The translations under genes were made by a program, and so were the position numbers. A DNA stretch of 64,000 nucleotides from Gymnorhina tibicen (lineage: Eukaryota > Chordata > Aves > Passeriformes > Artamidae). The stretch spans positions 310,001 to 374,000 of the forward strand of contig VXAZ01002491.1 in the NCBI GenBank assembly GCA_013399875.1, written 5' to 3'. The notes beneath the pieces were generated by a model, which saw only the letters and a list, made by a program, of their open reading frames with translations, had not been told where the DNA came from and did no database searches. Of this stretch, positions 21,807 to 34,489 are shown in pieces; positions within the stretch are counted from its first letter, which is position 1; each line of letters starts with the position of its first letter.

Positions 21807-24800
21807 CTGCAAAAGAAAACAAAGGGTTGAGGAAATGAATCAATGTCACTTTGAATTCAAGAGCAGTACCATATGCCCATGTGTAAAGGAGGCACAGGGG
21901 GATGTTAAACCCACATCTGCACTTCTCCTCTCCGAAGTTAGGTAAGGTACATATACATCTGTGAGTTGTTTCTCATAAAAAGTAAGAATCTATCAGCCAC
22001 TGCCAGACAGTGTGATGTGTGAGTATCCTGCAATTTATTTCCTTCTGCTTGGTAAACACAGCTGTGAGTGCCTAACTGTGTTTAATGATCAGCATGGAGC
22101 CTATCACGAAAAGATGGCTCTCTTTGTTATGTATGAAAGAATACAGGTTTTGGGTTTTCTATCCCTAGTTTTCTGCAGCCTGTTTCTCTGATTACTCCTT
22201 CTCCCTTGCAGGGCACGTCCTGATGGGGACAGTCAAGGAACAGAGGATGTCAGGCTGCACTTCTCACTAGCAAAGGCAAAGTGACACCAGAAAAATCGCA
22301 CAGCCACACTGAGGCCGTGTACTGGGATATCAACAGTGCAAGGTGAAAGGTTATGCAAATCACAGCCCTGTCTTGTTAATAACCCAAGTTTCTGATCCAA
22401 GATGACCTGTGTTAGTCTTTACTGAGAAAATGTCCACAATCCATACTGCTACTGGAAGAGGCCCAGCAGCTGCAGTGTTAACCTTGAGCTATCTGTCCTG
22501 CTTGCCAAAAAAAATCAATCCAAGGTAATAAACACAAATTTTAATACTTTATCTCTCAAAATCACTGTTTTAACAAATAAAAGCAATATCTTCTAACAGA
22601 TGAACACAGAAGTGAATTTTCATATGCCTCTGGAAATAATCCTTTCTGAAGCCACGTGCAAGACTTTAGCACCTCTAACCTACTTTTCACATGTAAAATG
22701 AAATAATATTTACCTGCCCTTTTACAGAGCTGATGCCCAGGATAATTAGTTGTGTTTGTAGAACTGCAGGTGGATTTAATGGTGTTACATAAATAGTTAC
22801 TCCTGTTCTTTGTTTTCAATTGGCAAAGATGTACTTAAACAGAGTACAAAGCTCTTCAAAATAAGGCCTCAGTCCAAAGGGTCCTGTACTGTATCCTGGA
22901 ATCATTTATCTGCACAAACCTGTTGGCTCCCCTGGAACAATGCAGGTGAGCAATATTACGTGCACAAACATTTCCACATGCAGTCCCTGAAACCAGCTGG
23001 AGGAAGAAGGCAGAATAGGGACTTTAAGGCCAGGGCATACATGTACCAATCCCCTCATTGTTCCTCTACACTGTGACACTGAGGTAAGGACACAAGATTT
23101 CTAATTCATCTTAGTTACTGCACCAGGTCTGGTAAAAAAGAAATGCAAGTCTTGGAGAAACCTGAATCAGTCATGATGCCAAGGTTATGTAACAACAAGA
23201 TGGACAAAAGTGCAATACCAGAGCGGGACAAGAAAAAATTGAAAAGCTGAGGGACCAAACACTATGGAAGAGTGTATGGTGTCTAAAGTGGGAGATTGAG
23301 CTTTAGGAAAAGTATTATGGCTAGTTAGCAGAGACATATTTATCCATTTATCATTCAACGTGAAAGACAGGAAAATAGGTTAAGCTGAAAAACACACAGG
23401 AGCTATTTACAAGCTGGAAAGAAGAGGGGAGACAGGAGTGACGGGGGGACAGTGGTACCAGAACAGTACAAAGGGCAAAGTTCTGTAAAAAACTGAGGCA
23501 TGTGTAGGTGTTCTTGCTAATGGGAACTGGGAGAAAAGCCCATATCCACAGACACTTTGAAAACAGAAGTGCCAAGGAGACAAGGAATACAGAATAAAAA
23601 CAGTTCGAAACCATAAACCCAAATATAGCCAAAATATGTTTTTTAACTATAGATTTATAAAACACGCATCCAGTGCTACAAAATGCTGGCGAACGACCTC
23701 TTGGGCACTTATTGATGTTCAGGAATTTGCAAAAGAGGTGGAAATTACAGAGGAGGAAGTTAAAGCCAATAGTTAATAAAGTAGACAGGAACTGCCAGCC
23801 ATCCTTCACTACCTATCAAAAGAGAGGATTTATATATCCAGATTATATAAAGCTTGATAAATATGAAATTTAGGAGATAATACATGATTAACACCAGTCA
23901 GCTTAGCTTTATGAAAAATAAATCTTGTCAAACTAACTTGACATCTTTTATTCTGAGATCAACAGATCAATAAAAGTAATGATGTTTGATGTTATATACT
24001 TAGAGCTTCACAATCCAAATGACTTGGTATTATATGGCATTTGGATCAAGAAAATAGAAAGTTATGAGGTCAAGGGAAGCCCATAATAAACAGATTTCAA
24101 CTGGTCTCAAGTAGAATTAAGAATAGTCTAGAAATGTAATTACAGGTAAGTGTCACAGTGGGTGTGTTTCTACCATGGTTATGGAGGTCAGCTTTTAGCA
24201 CTAAGTCATTTAATGATCTTAAATATATCGGCAATCTGCAATAAATGTAAAATTATTTCTCATGGAGTCTGCAAGTATCACAAAGATTAGAGACATAACT
24301 TAGCTAGTGTAGCAAGAATAAGCAAGCAGCTGGCATTTGAACATGACCAAACGTGAAGATGTCAAAGAACAAGCAGACCTACTTTCGAAGAGGCAGTCCT
24401 GCTTGGAATGGGGGGTAGGAATCTGTAACTGAGTTTAAAATCTCAGTAAATCATCACAGAATCTGCATAACCAACCTGCTGTCATGGCCAAAAAGGCCAA
24501 CAGCCTGCTTGCATGTAGAAAAGAGGAGGGTAAGAGCTTATGTTATACTGCCTAAGTGGGGCTGTGACAGGACAGCGTGTCCAGGTCTGGTTTTACCCTT
24601 CTCATGAGGAATACTAGCATACAGGGAAAAACTTAATAACTCAGAGCTTTGAAATGATGTTTTATAGCAAGGGACACAAAGAGCTTTGTCTGTATTTTCT
24701 ATCAGAGATAAATGAGAGGTAGCTTTTCTTGTATCTGCAAATACCTACACAGATAAAATACATATGGAAATGCACAACAAAACTGCTTAAAGCTGAAGCT

Positions 24801-24828
24801 AAAGAAATTAATAGTAGAAGTGAGATTT

Positions 24829-24850
24829 ATATATATATCTATACACACAC
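24829..24850. repeat. Compound (TA)n/(AC)n microsatellite
   Basis: A short TATATATA run followed by ACACACAC within KL intron 4. Confidence 0.85.
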
Positions 24851-25074
24851 TGTGTGGTGCCAAAGATTCTTCATCAGTAAAAATTATCTCATTCGGGTCT
24901 TGTGCTTTTCTGAAAAAACAGCATGTGTTGTGTGACAGGATGACTCAAAATGCCTCCTTTTTGCCTTATAATTTATGAATCTTTGAGACAGAGAAAAAGA
25001 CTGGTTTATGTTCTGAATAGCAGGAAACAGTCCAGGAAATGGCATAATGAGGTAGACAGCTGAATTATTATGAA

Positions 25075-25106
25075 GATCACTGCTGGATAAGATCACTGTT
25101 GGATAA
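25075..25106 (+). repeat. 16-bp tandem duplication
   Basis: GATCACTGCTGGATAA at 25075-25090 is repeated with one substitution at 25091-25106. Confidence 0.9.
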
Positions 25107-25500
25107 GATACAGAGACAGCTGAGGAACAGAACTCATACCCAGCCCTAAGGCACATCAGTGGAGAGAAGTAACAAAGCAAAACAACAGCAGAAGTGCAGT
25201 AAGATGAAAATCTGACTAAATACACATGGAGCTACTTCCATAACTTCTATTTAAATTTACTGAATCCATAAAAAAGTTTTTCTGCTGTCTTATGCAGAAT
25301 ATGAGCACGGTCAGTCTTCCTGATGTTTAGTAACACCAATCAATCATAAATGAAGGGAAAAATCACCTGTTACACTGTAGTAACATCTCATTTATGGAGT
25401 ATTCTACAGAGGACATGTCTTTTAAAGCTAAACATACTCTATCACACAGTGTATACTAATAGTGGGATTTGTGACATATAAACCATCTGTGGTTCCTTAC

Positions 25501-26617
25501 CTTTTAAAGCTTCATTGATGTAATTCTGTATGTAATATACTCTGAGCTTATCGTGCACCATATTCTGGTCATCGTCAATCCCATTAGCCATAACATAAAC
25601 TGGGACATCACCATACTTTGATTTCACCCACTTGAGCAATTTACGCAGTCCCCAGGGCACTACTGCAGCTCTGCTGGGAGAGTGAAGCCATGTGATGTCA
25701 TTGATCATTTGAACTTCAAGGTAGTGGTCATATTTTACTGCATCTTCTTTCTCTGAGCCCACAAGGGTAGTAGTGTAGTGACTCAAGGCAAAAAAATCAA
25801 ATGAGCCCTGTATTAACTTCTTTTCATCTTCTGAGAAGTAAGGCAAGTGGAAATTATACAGGTCAACACTGTTTATGCGGTGAAGCCATGCTCTCATCAC
25901 CTCTGGGTAGTCTCCATTCCCAAAGATGGGCTCTGCAAGCCAGCCAATGTCAAACTCTAAAATCCTGTCAGCAACTTCTTGGTCATTCCTGGAAAAAGGA
26001 CAAGCTGGTTCTACCCAGTCGGCTTGCAAAGCTATAGATATTTTGCCCTTCTGAGATCTCCTGAATTCTTTGTCATAAAGATGCCATACTTTTGCATGGG
26101 CTTTCAACAGGTTGTGCCCTGCTGTGTATGTCAGGTTTTTCACAGACGGTTCATTCATGGTGATCCAAAATTTGACATGATCCCCAAGACTTGTAAAGCA
26201 GAATCTGGCATACTCAACAAAAGCCTGAACAGTTTCTGTGTTTTCCCAAGCTCCATATTTGGCAAGAGAAACTGGAAGCTCTTGATTCTCAATCATAGGT
26301 TGCCATAAAGCAACAACAGGAGTTATGTTAACTCTGAGAAGTTCACTAGCAAAACACTGATAGTAATGTACAAGTGTGTGGTTGATTAGAGAAAGGTTAC
26401 CTAAAGGAAGGATTAAAGACCATTTCAGTGAAAAATGGAAGTGTGTGACATGCATTTCTTGCAGAAGAGAGACCTGGAGCCTGATAGCAGCAAAGTCAAC
26501 ACAGTGACGCTTGCGCTTCGAGGCATAAACTCCATCCACTTTAATGAGCTGCTTCGTCTGGTGAACATCCCACACATAAACACTGGAGTCAAGAAACTGG
26601 GCGGGTGTCGTGTCTAC
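25501..26617 (-). CDS. KL: KL exon 4: most of KL2 domain
   Basis: Read from 26617 to 25501. The exon is 1,117 nt, or 372 codons plus the first base of an Ala codon. It opens [20 protein letters not shown] and [19 protein letters not shown], the region whose human counterpart is the receptor-binding arm gripping FGFR1c. The KL2 TIM-barrel follows. WITMNEPS retains the acid/base Glu motif. [10 protein letters not shown] holds the Cys and Asp that match human zinc ligands. The glycosidase nucleophile position reads VMANGIDDD, with Ala and no Glu, so the fold is not catalytically competent. Compared with my recall of human KL2, the loop near 25850-25890 ([21 protein letters not shown]) is about five residues longer. 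The acceptor is TTCTTCCTAG above 26617 and the donor GTAAGG starts at 25500. Confidence 0.97.
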
Positions 26618-29091
26618 CTAGGAAGAACAAGAAACACACCAGATTCAAGCTGTTTGTTCTAGGTAGATGGGAACGTCATAACCATCAGGCACAGCCTAGT
26701 GAAAGAATATCCTAAGTCAAAACATAATATTCAGCAACTCTGATACTGGCATCTCGGGCTCATATGAATGAATGACTTTTCTGTTAACAAGTGATGTCAG
26801 GAAAGTACCAAATCTATATATCATTTCTACCCTACTTTCCAAACAAGCTTATGCTAATAGTAATCATGTTTATGTCCTCTCTAAGCTGCTCCAGTTTCCA
26901 AAAGAAACAAGGGATTGCTCAGGGTTAAGGCACTAAGCCTGCAACAGATCTCGAGAGAAGGAGATCTTCAGTGAAGACTACAGTAATTTTTAAAATGTTT
27001 TTCTTTCAAGATTAAGAAGGGCCTACAGATAGATTGTCTGTTGTAAATTACCCAGTACATTCAGTTTCAAGACCACTCCCTGAATGCAGTAAAAGAAATA
27101 ATGAATACATCATTTCTGTGTTCTGCTCCTTTCCTGACTATGATGAAAGATGACTAACGCTCTGCACTTGATTTTTAGCAAAAATTCAGCTGACAAGCAA
27201 AATTTTTCCTTCTTGCTAAAGACATCCATCCTTTTTTATTTAATTCATACTGAAGTAATTTCCAAGTTATTTCAGCAGGCTATTGATGTCTGAATCAATT
27301 TTTTTGGGCCTCTGAGTAAACCCACTATATGTCACTCCAAGAAAAAATGCATTTCCCAGAAGGCTTTAGGGTTTCAGATGTCAGAACTGCCTGTATGACA
27401 CACAGTAACAGAATAAAAGATGAGCTTCTCAGGGTCGCTCAGAACTATACTTTCACTTTTTAATGAACATCACCAGCACAATAAGGACTAGAAAATGAAA
27501 AACTGAACTACTTAAAATAACGCACAGTGTGAAATTTCCTCATTCGTACTTTGTGTAATTCTTTCTAGATCCAAACCACAGGATAGTGGTACCTTGGTCT
27601 TTATTTGTCCTTTTCTCTTTCTTTTTAATCTTTGGTATCCTGTTTCCCCCTGAGTTCAGATTCCTTGTCCTGCCCTCTGTTTGAAAAGCAGGTGTCAGCC
27701 TACAACCAGTGTTCAACTTGTAGCTGAGGCTCTGCAGACTGTATAAAAGAAGCTGCTGAAAATCAGTTGCTATTTTCTCCGGAGAGGTCAGTACTGTGCT
27801 TATAGAAGAAAGTAATAAAAACCAGCACATCTGAGGGAAATTGCTTTTCTGGAGAATTGTCCCTTGTAGATTACTAAAGCATGCATTGCCACTAATACTG
27901 GGGGAATGCTGTCAAAACAGTTTTTCCACTGTGATGCATCTACAAATCAAACTACCTAAGCCTTACAGCACAAAATGTTTGAATGGCCTTTTGAAACGAA
28001 AATATTCAGCTTTAAAGGTTTTGGGATGGAAGGGATTTTTTAGCTTTGTAGTGAGTGACTCCACAACTTTATAGTTGTTATTGATTCCAAAAGCAGCAAT
28101 CCTATTTCCAATCCTTAATCTATCTGAGAGCTAGGATGACTTGAATTTTCTTGGAAATCGGTGCACAAGGTAAGGAGGCTGCAGTATTTTTCAAGAGAAC
28201 AAAGCCAACTCTTACTTTTGGAGTGAGAAAAAACAAGCTCTTCACACTCTAGCCTTAAGAAAGAATCTGCCTTTATGGAAATATAAATGAAAAATTCTGT
28301 TCTTGGATCAAGCCTTGGCTTTGAATTTACACCTCTTTACTGTGGTTAGAGAAGCTCTGAGACCCAAAACAGCATCTGAGAATTACAGAGCCCAACAGTT
28401 TAAGCAATCATAACTAAGGTACAATTTTTACTCATCTTACAACGTCTTATAATTTGAAAAATTCTCCCAAAGTATCAAATCAGTTGAAATAAAGACTGAG
28501 AGCTGTGAACCAGATCCATAACCTAGCTAGGTTCTATCCAGGGGCACTGCAGGCCCTCATCAGACACCATATGACATAAAATGAAATAGAAGGAATACAC
28601 AAATTTCATCTAAATCTAATACTGTTCACTTCCTTTTATATAAAAATCCCTCTAAGAACAGTACCAGGATATATATGCATAAGATGTAGAAACATGCCAC
28701 TGGAGTTTTAAGAGTTTTCAGGAAGTTTTCTGAAACATATATTTACAGTTTAGCAGATTTAATTGACTTCCCTTTGAAAAGAACTGACTTCCCATAACTG
28801 ACCACATATGTTCAGGGAAGATGAGCACCAGACTCCTTTCCATTTCCATACATCTTTCTAAAATGTTATTTATAGTATCTCAATCTGACTGGTCCTCTTT
28901 GGCCACACACAGAAAGTCTGGTGAAGAATGAAAGACACAGTGTTTGGCACAAAAGCCTTGTACCAGTCTCCCTGCAGCACTGTGGTAATACACACATAGA
29001 GTGTGGCAAAGACAGTCTATTCAGCAAATGTCACTGTGAACTTGTGCACTGATCTGGCTGGACAGCCTGTCAGCTTTATTATCAGACTCAC
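26618..29091 (-). other. KL: KL intron 3
   Basis: A 2,474-bp phase-0 intron with GTGAGT donor starting at 29091 and CCTAG acceptor. No repeat or second gene was recognised. The frame that continues past the donor is treated separately. Confidence 0.92.
29020..29091 (-). other. KL: Possible read-through extension of KL exon 3 (secreted isoform)
   Basis: If the exon 3 donor is not used, the frame continues for 24 codons ([20 protein letters not shown], then TFAE) and meets TAG at 29017-29019. In mammals a secreted KL1-only klotho arises by alternative splicing at this exon with a short unique tail. The position is equivalent but the tail sequence is unrelated. Use in this species is inferred and untested. 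Confidence 0.25.
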
Positions 29092-29360
29092 CTGAATGTA
29101 GTTGTCAACAATTCCCCAAGCAAAGCCACAGGGAAAAATACCTTCTATGGGCTGATTTTCAGGCAAAGGTGGGAAGCCATTTTTTTCTATCACCTTTTCA
29201 TAGAACAAGACAGAAGATTTGGGCATCAACTTCTTGTCATGGCTTTGAAAATCAACATAGAACAGTCCACGTCGAATGCGGTATCCCCTATGCCACTCAA
29301 AGCCATCCAGGAGGGACCAGACTGTGTAGCCAAACACGTTCACTCCGTCGTACCGGATAG
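29092..29360 (-). CDS. KL: KL exon 3: KL1 C-terminus and KL1-KL2 linker
   Basis: Read from 29360 to 29092, 269 nt. CT completes an Ala codon from exon 2, then [60 protein letters not shown] and [19 protein letters not shown] lead to DNYIQ on a whole codon before GTGAGT. [17 protein letters not shown] is a hallmark of family-1 glycosidase folds. The PLPENQP stretch is the inter-domain linker that contains one of the shedding regions in mammals. The acceptor is TTTCCTCAG above 29360. Phase agrees with exons 2 and 4. Confidence 0.97.
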
Positions 29361-32300
29361 CTGAGGAAAGAACAAACCCAAACTTATCACGGTGCTCATT
29401 TTTCCTCTGTAGATTACACCGTACCAGCAATGCTTGCAGCATTAGTACGGAAGAACAATGCAACAGGTCAGATAAGTATCTCAGGGCCTTCCTCAAAGCC
29501 TATTCAGGCTTTCAACTTCCCTCGGGGAGCTGCCAGTATACGGTAGAAGGCAGCAGAGGTACCTGGCTTGGCTTTAAAGAAGAGAGATTTAGAAAGAGAA
29601 GCTGTGCAGCAGTGGTTTGAGCAGTGCTGCTCATCAGGCGTGCCAAACCTCAGCCTCTGAGCAGAGCCTGAGCCATCTGCAGCCACGGAGCCAGTGACTG
29701 CCCTGCACTGCCCTCTGCTCTGCTCACACCGCAGCTCACTCCAGGGCAGCCATTACTGCAGCACTACCCTGGATGCAAAGTAAGTTATACTCCTTTTCGT
29801 CTCCTCCACTCCAAACACATACTGAGAAAAACCTGACAGCACGTTTGGTATGCACATGAATTTTTATTGCAACAGATTCTAAGTAGAAGTGATAATGCAG
29901 AAAGACTCTGTTTATTTGGTAATTCTGTTACATCTTTTATGGCACAGCATTTTCCAGCTCAAATATTTAGGGGTTTCTAAAAATACATACATGTTTTAGG
30001 TCACGTATGTGACTTCTAAAAACCATCGCACACTTCAAAGTTTAATGTCACGATCTACTGGCATCTGTTAGTACTACCAGCATTATTGTAAGATTCCAAA
30101 TGATACTCACTTTTAGTTGTATTAAACACTGAGATTCAGCAAAATGTTCCTGGGCAAGGCTCAGCTCCAGGAAAGCACAAAGGAGCGTGCTTATTCTAAT
30201 TACATAATTAGACCCACCCTAATTCAGCAATGCATTTAAGCACATTCTTAAACATTCTTTTGAACTGGTGTTTGGCTCTGTAGCCAGCAAAGTTTATCTT
30301 TATTACTCACCATTTTCTGTCAGCCCAAACTGGATACTGACTGAACATAATATTTACCAGCCTAGTTACACTGAAAGCGTTATTTCAGGCAAGCAGAATA
30401 ACAAGATCCTAATTTCCGGGCTTTACTAACGCACCTCATTACAATCAGTTATGAGGGACCACATGGATTCTTGATTGCAACCCTGTTTGAATCAATTAAA
30501 GGAACAATGTGGTTAAATAAGCAACAAATTTGGCCCAGTCTTTGTCAGAGGTCATGAGAAAATGTCTAAGGAAATGGAATATTCCTCCTCCTAAAGGGAC
30601 CGTTCTTTTGTGTTTGGCAAATGTCAGTATTTTTCTAACCTCTGCATGCACCCATGATGACATCTGCCATACCAGCAGAGTAAAAGCCAGTACAGGTCCA
30701 CTGTGTGAACCAGTCTCAGTGAGAATTTCTTTGAACAGCGTCTCACCCTTCTGTAAGGCATCACACAGCACTCCCACACTTCCTGAGCACCTTGTAAAAA
30801 TCCTCCTCAAATCCTTTTTCAAAAATGTATTAACTTTTAAGTGTCACCTAGGAAAGAAGCAACTCAAAAAATGTTTGGAAGTTCCAAGAAGTCTGGAAGT
30901 CTCAAACACAGTGCCCCACAGGGATTCCATATTACTGGGAAACCACAATGAAAATTAATGTTTTGGGTTTTTTTCCCTTTCTTTCTGTGTATGTCTCTTT
31001 TTTTCTTTATGTCTGTTGGTGACCAAATGGGGCTGACTGAAACCTAGACTGTCCTTGCTTTTGAAACTGAGTGGCCTTGTCCATACTACCACTGCAAGTG
31101 ACTCCTGACCTGTGCAATCCCCCACAGCATGCCTAGAAGTGGGATACTGCACAGACCAGAACTCTGCCAGAACTGGGTTAAAAATTAAACAGCAGTTCAG
31201 CTCATACTCTGTTTGGCTCAATAGTATAGAAGTCATGCAAGGAAACATGACAGACCCTTAAGTATCAAATACAGATCTTTAAAACCCTCTGCTCAGCTGC
31301 TCTCCAACCCCAGTGCCTGAAGCGGAGGTGTGTGAAGCCCTCAGCCCATGCTTCCTTCTGGAAGGTGCCCAAGATCTGTATTTTGCCTCTGGACATACCT
31401 GAGAATAGCTTGGTACTACCTGTCACGGGCCTGGCTGTTCTTTTTCTGCTTAAGACTCTGAATTCAGACCTGGTAACTCCCCAGACAATGACCTGACCTC
31501 CACTAGTCAACATGACCCAGAGGAGACTGGACACCCTCCCAGGCAATATGCTTTGCTTTACCAAGCACAATGCATTTGTTTGTTGCACCAGAGACAGAGA
31601 AGGGAAGTGAATATGACCGCAGAGTAAGTGGTGAGATACCCACACATGGGAGAACACATCTCCAACCAATTACCAGCTCTAATTAATATTTAACAACTTC
31701 ATATTACAGCTCTATTTACCCTAATCAACCCTAAATGGTGCCTGGGGAAAAAAAAAAGAAGAAAAAAGGAAAAAAAAAGAAAAAGAAACACCAAAAATAG
31801 CAAACAGGGCTGTGAATCCCAAATAGATATCCTTTACCAAAGGAAAATTAAAAAATAACTTTAAAAAAATGTACAGAGCTTGTCTACAGCACGCAGTGTC
31901 AGAATGGACATCTAGACCAGCACTTCAAGTGAAATCAGGAGCACAGTTTTGAGCAAATCTCCCTCTCCATGCCTCAGTTCACATCCCACAGTGGACTCAG
32001 GATGCATGGTGTGGGTTCCTTCGGGGTGAAATTAATCCAGAAATGGGCTTTAGGAATACATACAATGTGGATACCTGGCCCTCAACACCAATTCTTTTTT
32101 ACTCTACAGGCTTGCTCCAGCTGGGCTGTACTTACCTTTAAATGTAGATGCAGAAGTAAGTAGTTCTGTCTGAACCAGTGCATACACATGAGCAGGCACA
32201 GATATTGGCCAGATCTAGCAAGCAGCAAAATCAGAGTTATGTGGCCCCATGTCTAAATTAATTATCCTTGCTTCTCAGTGCTACAGCTCCAGTGTCATTT

Positions 32301-33978
32301 TACTGTCCCTTCACCACTGGAGTGAATCTCATGGCAAACACCTCAAAAATCTTCCTGTTACAGTGCTTTATTGCACTGGGTAGACATATCTACATCTCTC
32401 AGAGAGAAAGCTTATGCCTTTGTTTTTGGTTTTTAATGCTGTCCAACAACTCTGCTCACAGCCAGCATGATGCCTTTTGTGGATCTTTCTCAACTAAATT
32501 CCCCAAGGTATTGCATAGACAACTTTGGTATTTACACCAGATTTTGCAAATTCTGACAGCAGATTTGGGTGCAATACTTTCCATTTTAGTGATACCAAAG
32601 TCCCTTCTGCAGACCCAGTCTGTCTCCACTTTCTCTGTTCTTTTTTTTCCTATAAAAAGTTTAGCCAAGTGCTAGTATCTTATGACAAGCCTGTCATACT
32701 GTTGTTGCTGTTATTATTTATTGAGTGATACAATAAAAGGAAAGATACTTTGTAAATTGAGATTGCTTCCAGCCAGCAGTGATTAAAAGACAGATCCATG
32801 TATATATTTCCAGCAATTTAAAATCTAAGCAGAAATAGGGGCAACTGGACTATGACCCCTTAATGAAGATGAGTTCTTCATCTGACTTTATGCAAACTAG
32901 TGATACTGTACTTGCAACAGTTATTTACTGTTTTGCTTCCATCTTTTTATTTTTGATCCACTGGCTCAGGTATTTATTCACCTTTAAATTTATTTGCAAT
33001 AATCAGGTATCTGGTATAGCAGATGAAACCAGTTTGGGAGTCCTCTGCATCTTCATTACTGCTGAGAATAAAATGAAAGCAACTTTTACTCGTTCACCAT
33101 ATGAAAATGGCAATGTAACACAATGTCTATCTCATCTGAACTAATAGCTACAGTAATAGCCTTTAAAACACGAACAGTAAACTGCAGACAAGTAAATCAC
33201 TTAATAAATTTTAAATTAAGAAATTAAAAGACAATGAAAGTGGAAATGGGAACCCAAACAACTTATTGGCAACAATTTGGATTGAAAAAATGTTTTGCCA
33301 CAAGGAAATGGGAAAACAGAAAATTAGTCTCATATAAGGTTGTGTATTTTCCTTACTGTTTGGAAAAAAAATAATAGGTTAACAAATTAAATTATTTTGA
33401 TTATATAACCTCAACCATTCAGTTCTCCTTTAACTGATGTAAATTCAAATTACTGTGATTGATGCCCACAGCTGTACAAATGTAAAATTTGTGCAAGGGC
33501 AAGATGCAGAATGAAAAGGTTCCAATTTTTCATTTTAAAATGTACTATTTCAGCCTTATGGGTTTTTTCAGAGGAATTCCTAATGCATAGTATTTACCTG
33601 CCCATATATATATTTTTATGTTTTGTACATATGCATTCAGACAAGGAAAGCAACTATTAATATATAACACAGTAAATTCTCCTAAGTCCACTGAGAATAT
33701 AGTTTACATGTCTTGCACTTCCTCCCACCAAAGACAGTAGAGAGTTTCTACTGACTTCAAGGACAGCAGCATCAAGCTCACCAAATGATATCTGCAGATA
33801 TGAAAGTTCTTCAAGGAAAGAACAAACCCAGGAAAGGGATTTGAAGTCTCATTTCACAAGTGCCAAGATGAATGCTAAAGACTAAAATCAGTTTTCAGTC
33901 TGGTGCTTTAACACATCTCTGTAGACTACATTGCATTATGATTTTTTCAAGCATGTATTAATACAAAGTAAGTCCTAC
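29361..33978 (-). other. KL: KL intron 2
   Basis: A 4,618-bp phase-1 intron with GTAGGA donor from 33978 and CCTCAG acceptor. It contains an A-rich low-complexity tract at about 31748-31789. Open frames such as those near 30.5 and 31.5 kb have no recognisable content. Confidence 0.92.
31748..31789 (+). repeat. A-rich low-complexity tract
   Basis: Poly-A interrupted by G. On the KL sense strand it is a long T/C tract. No retrocopy body was recognised on either side. Confidence 0.75.
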
Positions 33979-34489
33979 CTTTTAAAGTTTCCATAATGAA
34001 CTTCTTGAGATAGTAAATATATTTGGCATCATCTCTCTTGGTGGTACCAGAAACGAACCAGCTGTTCTCCACAATGAATATTTGGGGGTTGTTATATTCA
34101 CTGTTTATCCAGTAAAGGAGCTGCCTCAGGCTTATTGATTCCAATTGCTGGAATTTCATGTGGGAGTCCAAAAGCTGGAAACTCAGGGTAGCTCCAAAAG
34201 AAAGAGCAAAAAAGTCTGCTGTTCCCTTGATATACTTCTTCTCAGCCTCACTGAATTCAGGCAACAGAGATGAGAGGTTGCTCCTCATGCTCTCTGGATA
34301 GTCACCATCAATAAATATGGGTTTAGCAAACCAGCCAAGCACGAAATCAAGGGATTTCTGGCATTCTTTTATGTTCTTTTCAGTCATATGCTGGGGTTTT
34401 ATCCAGTGGGAGCTAAGGGCAATGGACACTTTTCCTCTTTGAGCTGGACGGAAATGGTCATTGTAGAGATGCCAGACCTTAGCATGGGC
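33979..34489 (-). CDS. KL: KL exon 2: central KL1 domain
   Basis: Read from 34489 to 33979, 511 nt (170 codons plus one base). It starts [20 protein letters not shown] and continues [57 protein letters not shown] and [40 protein letters not shown] carries the glycosidase nucleophile-position Glu (codon 34067-34069) and the Asp that matches the KL1 zinc ligand of human klotho (TTKRDD). Exon 2 ends at METLK plus G. The acceptor is TTTTCAACAG above 34489 and the donor GTAGGA starts at 33978. The residue after VEN is Ser where human has Gly. Upstream reading through the acceptor is open by chance only. Confidence 0.97.

Larger units (their letters stand above)
21807..25500 (-). other. KL: KL intron 4
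   Basis: A 3,694-bp phase-1 intron with GTAAGG donor (from 25500) and TTTTGCAG acceptor. It contains a TA/CA microsatellite (about 24826-24850) and a 16-bp tandem duplication at 25075. No coding sequence was recognised. Confidence 0.92.

Noticed and set aside
25442..25500. C-terminal extension of KL exon 4 ([10 protein letters not shown]...)
   Set aside because: It lies beyond a canonical AAAAG/GTAAGG donor. Exon 5 joins in phase to rebuild the conserved EALKA-Y sequence.
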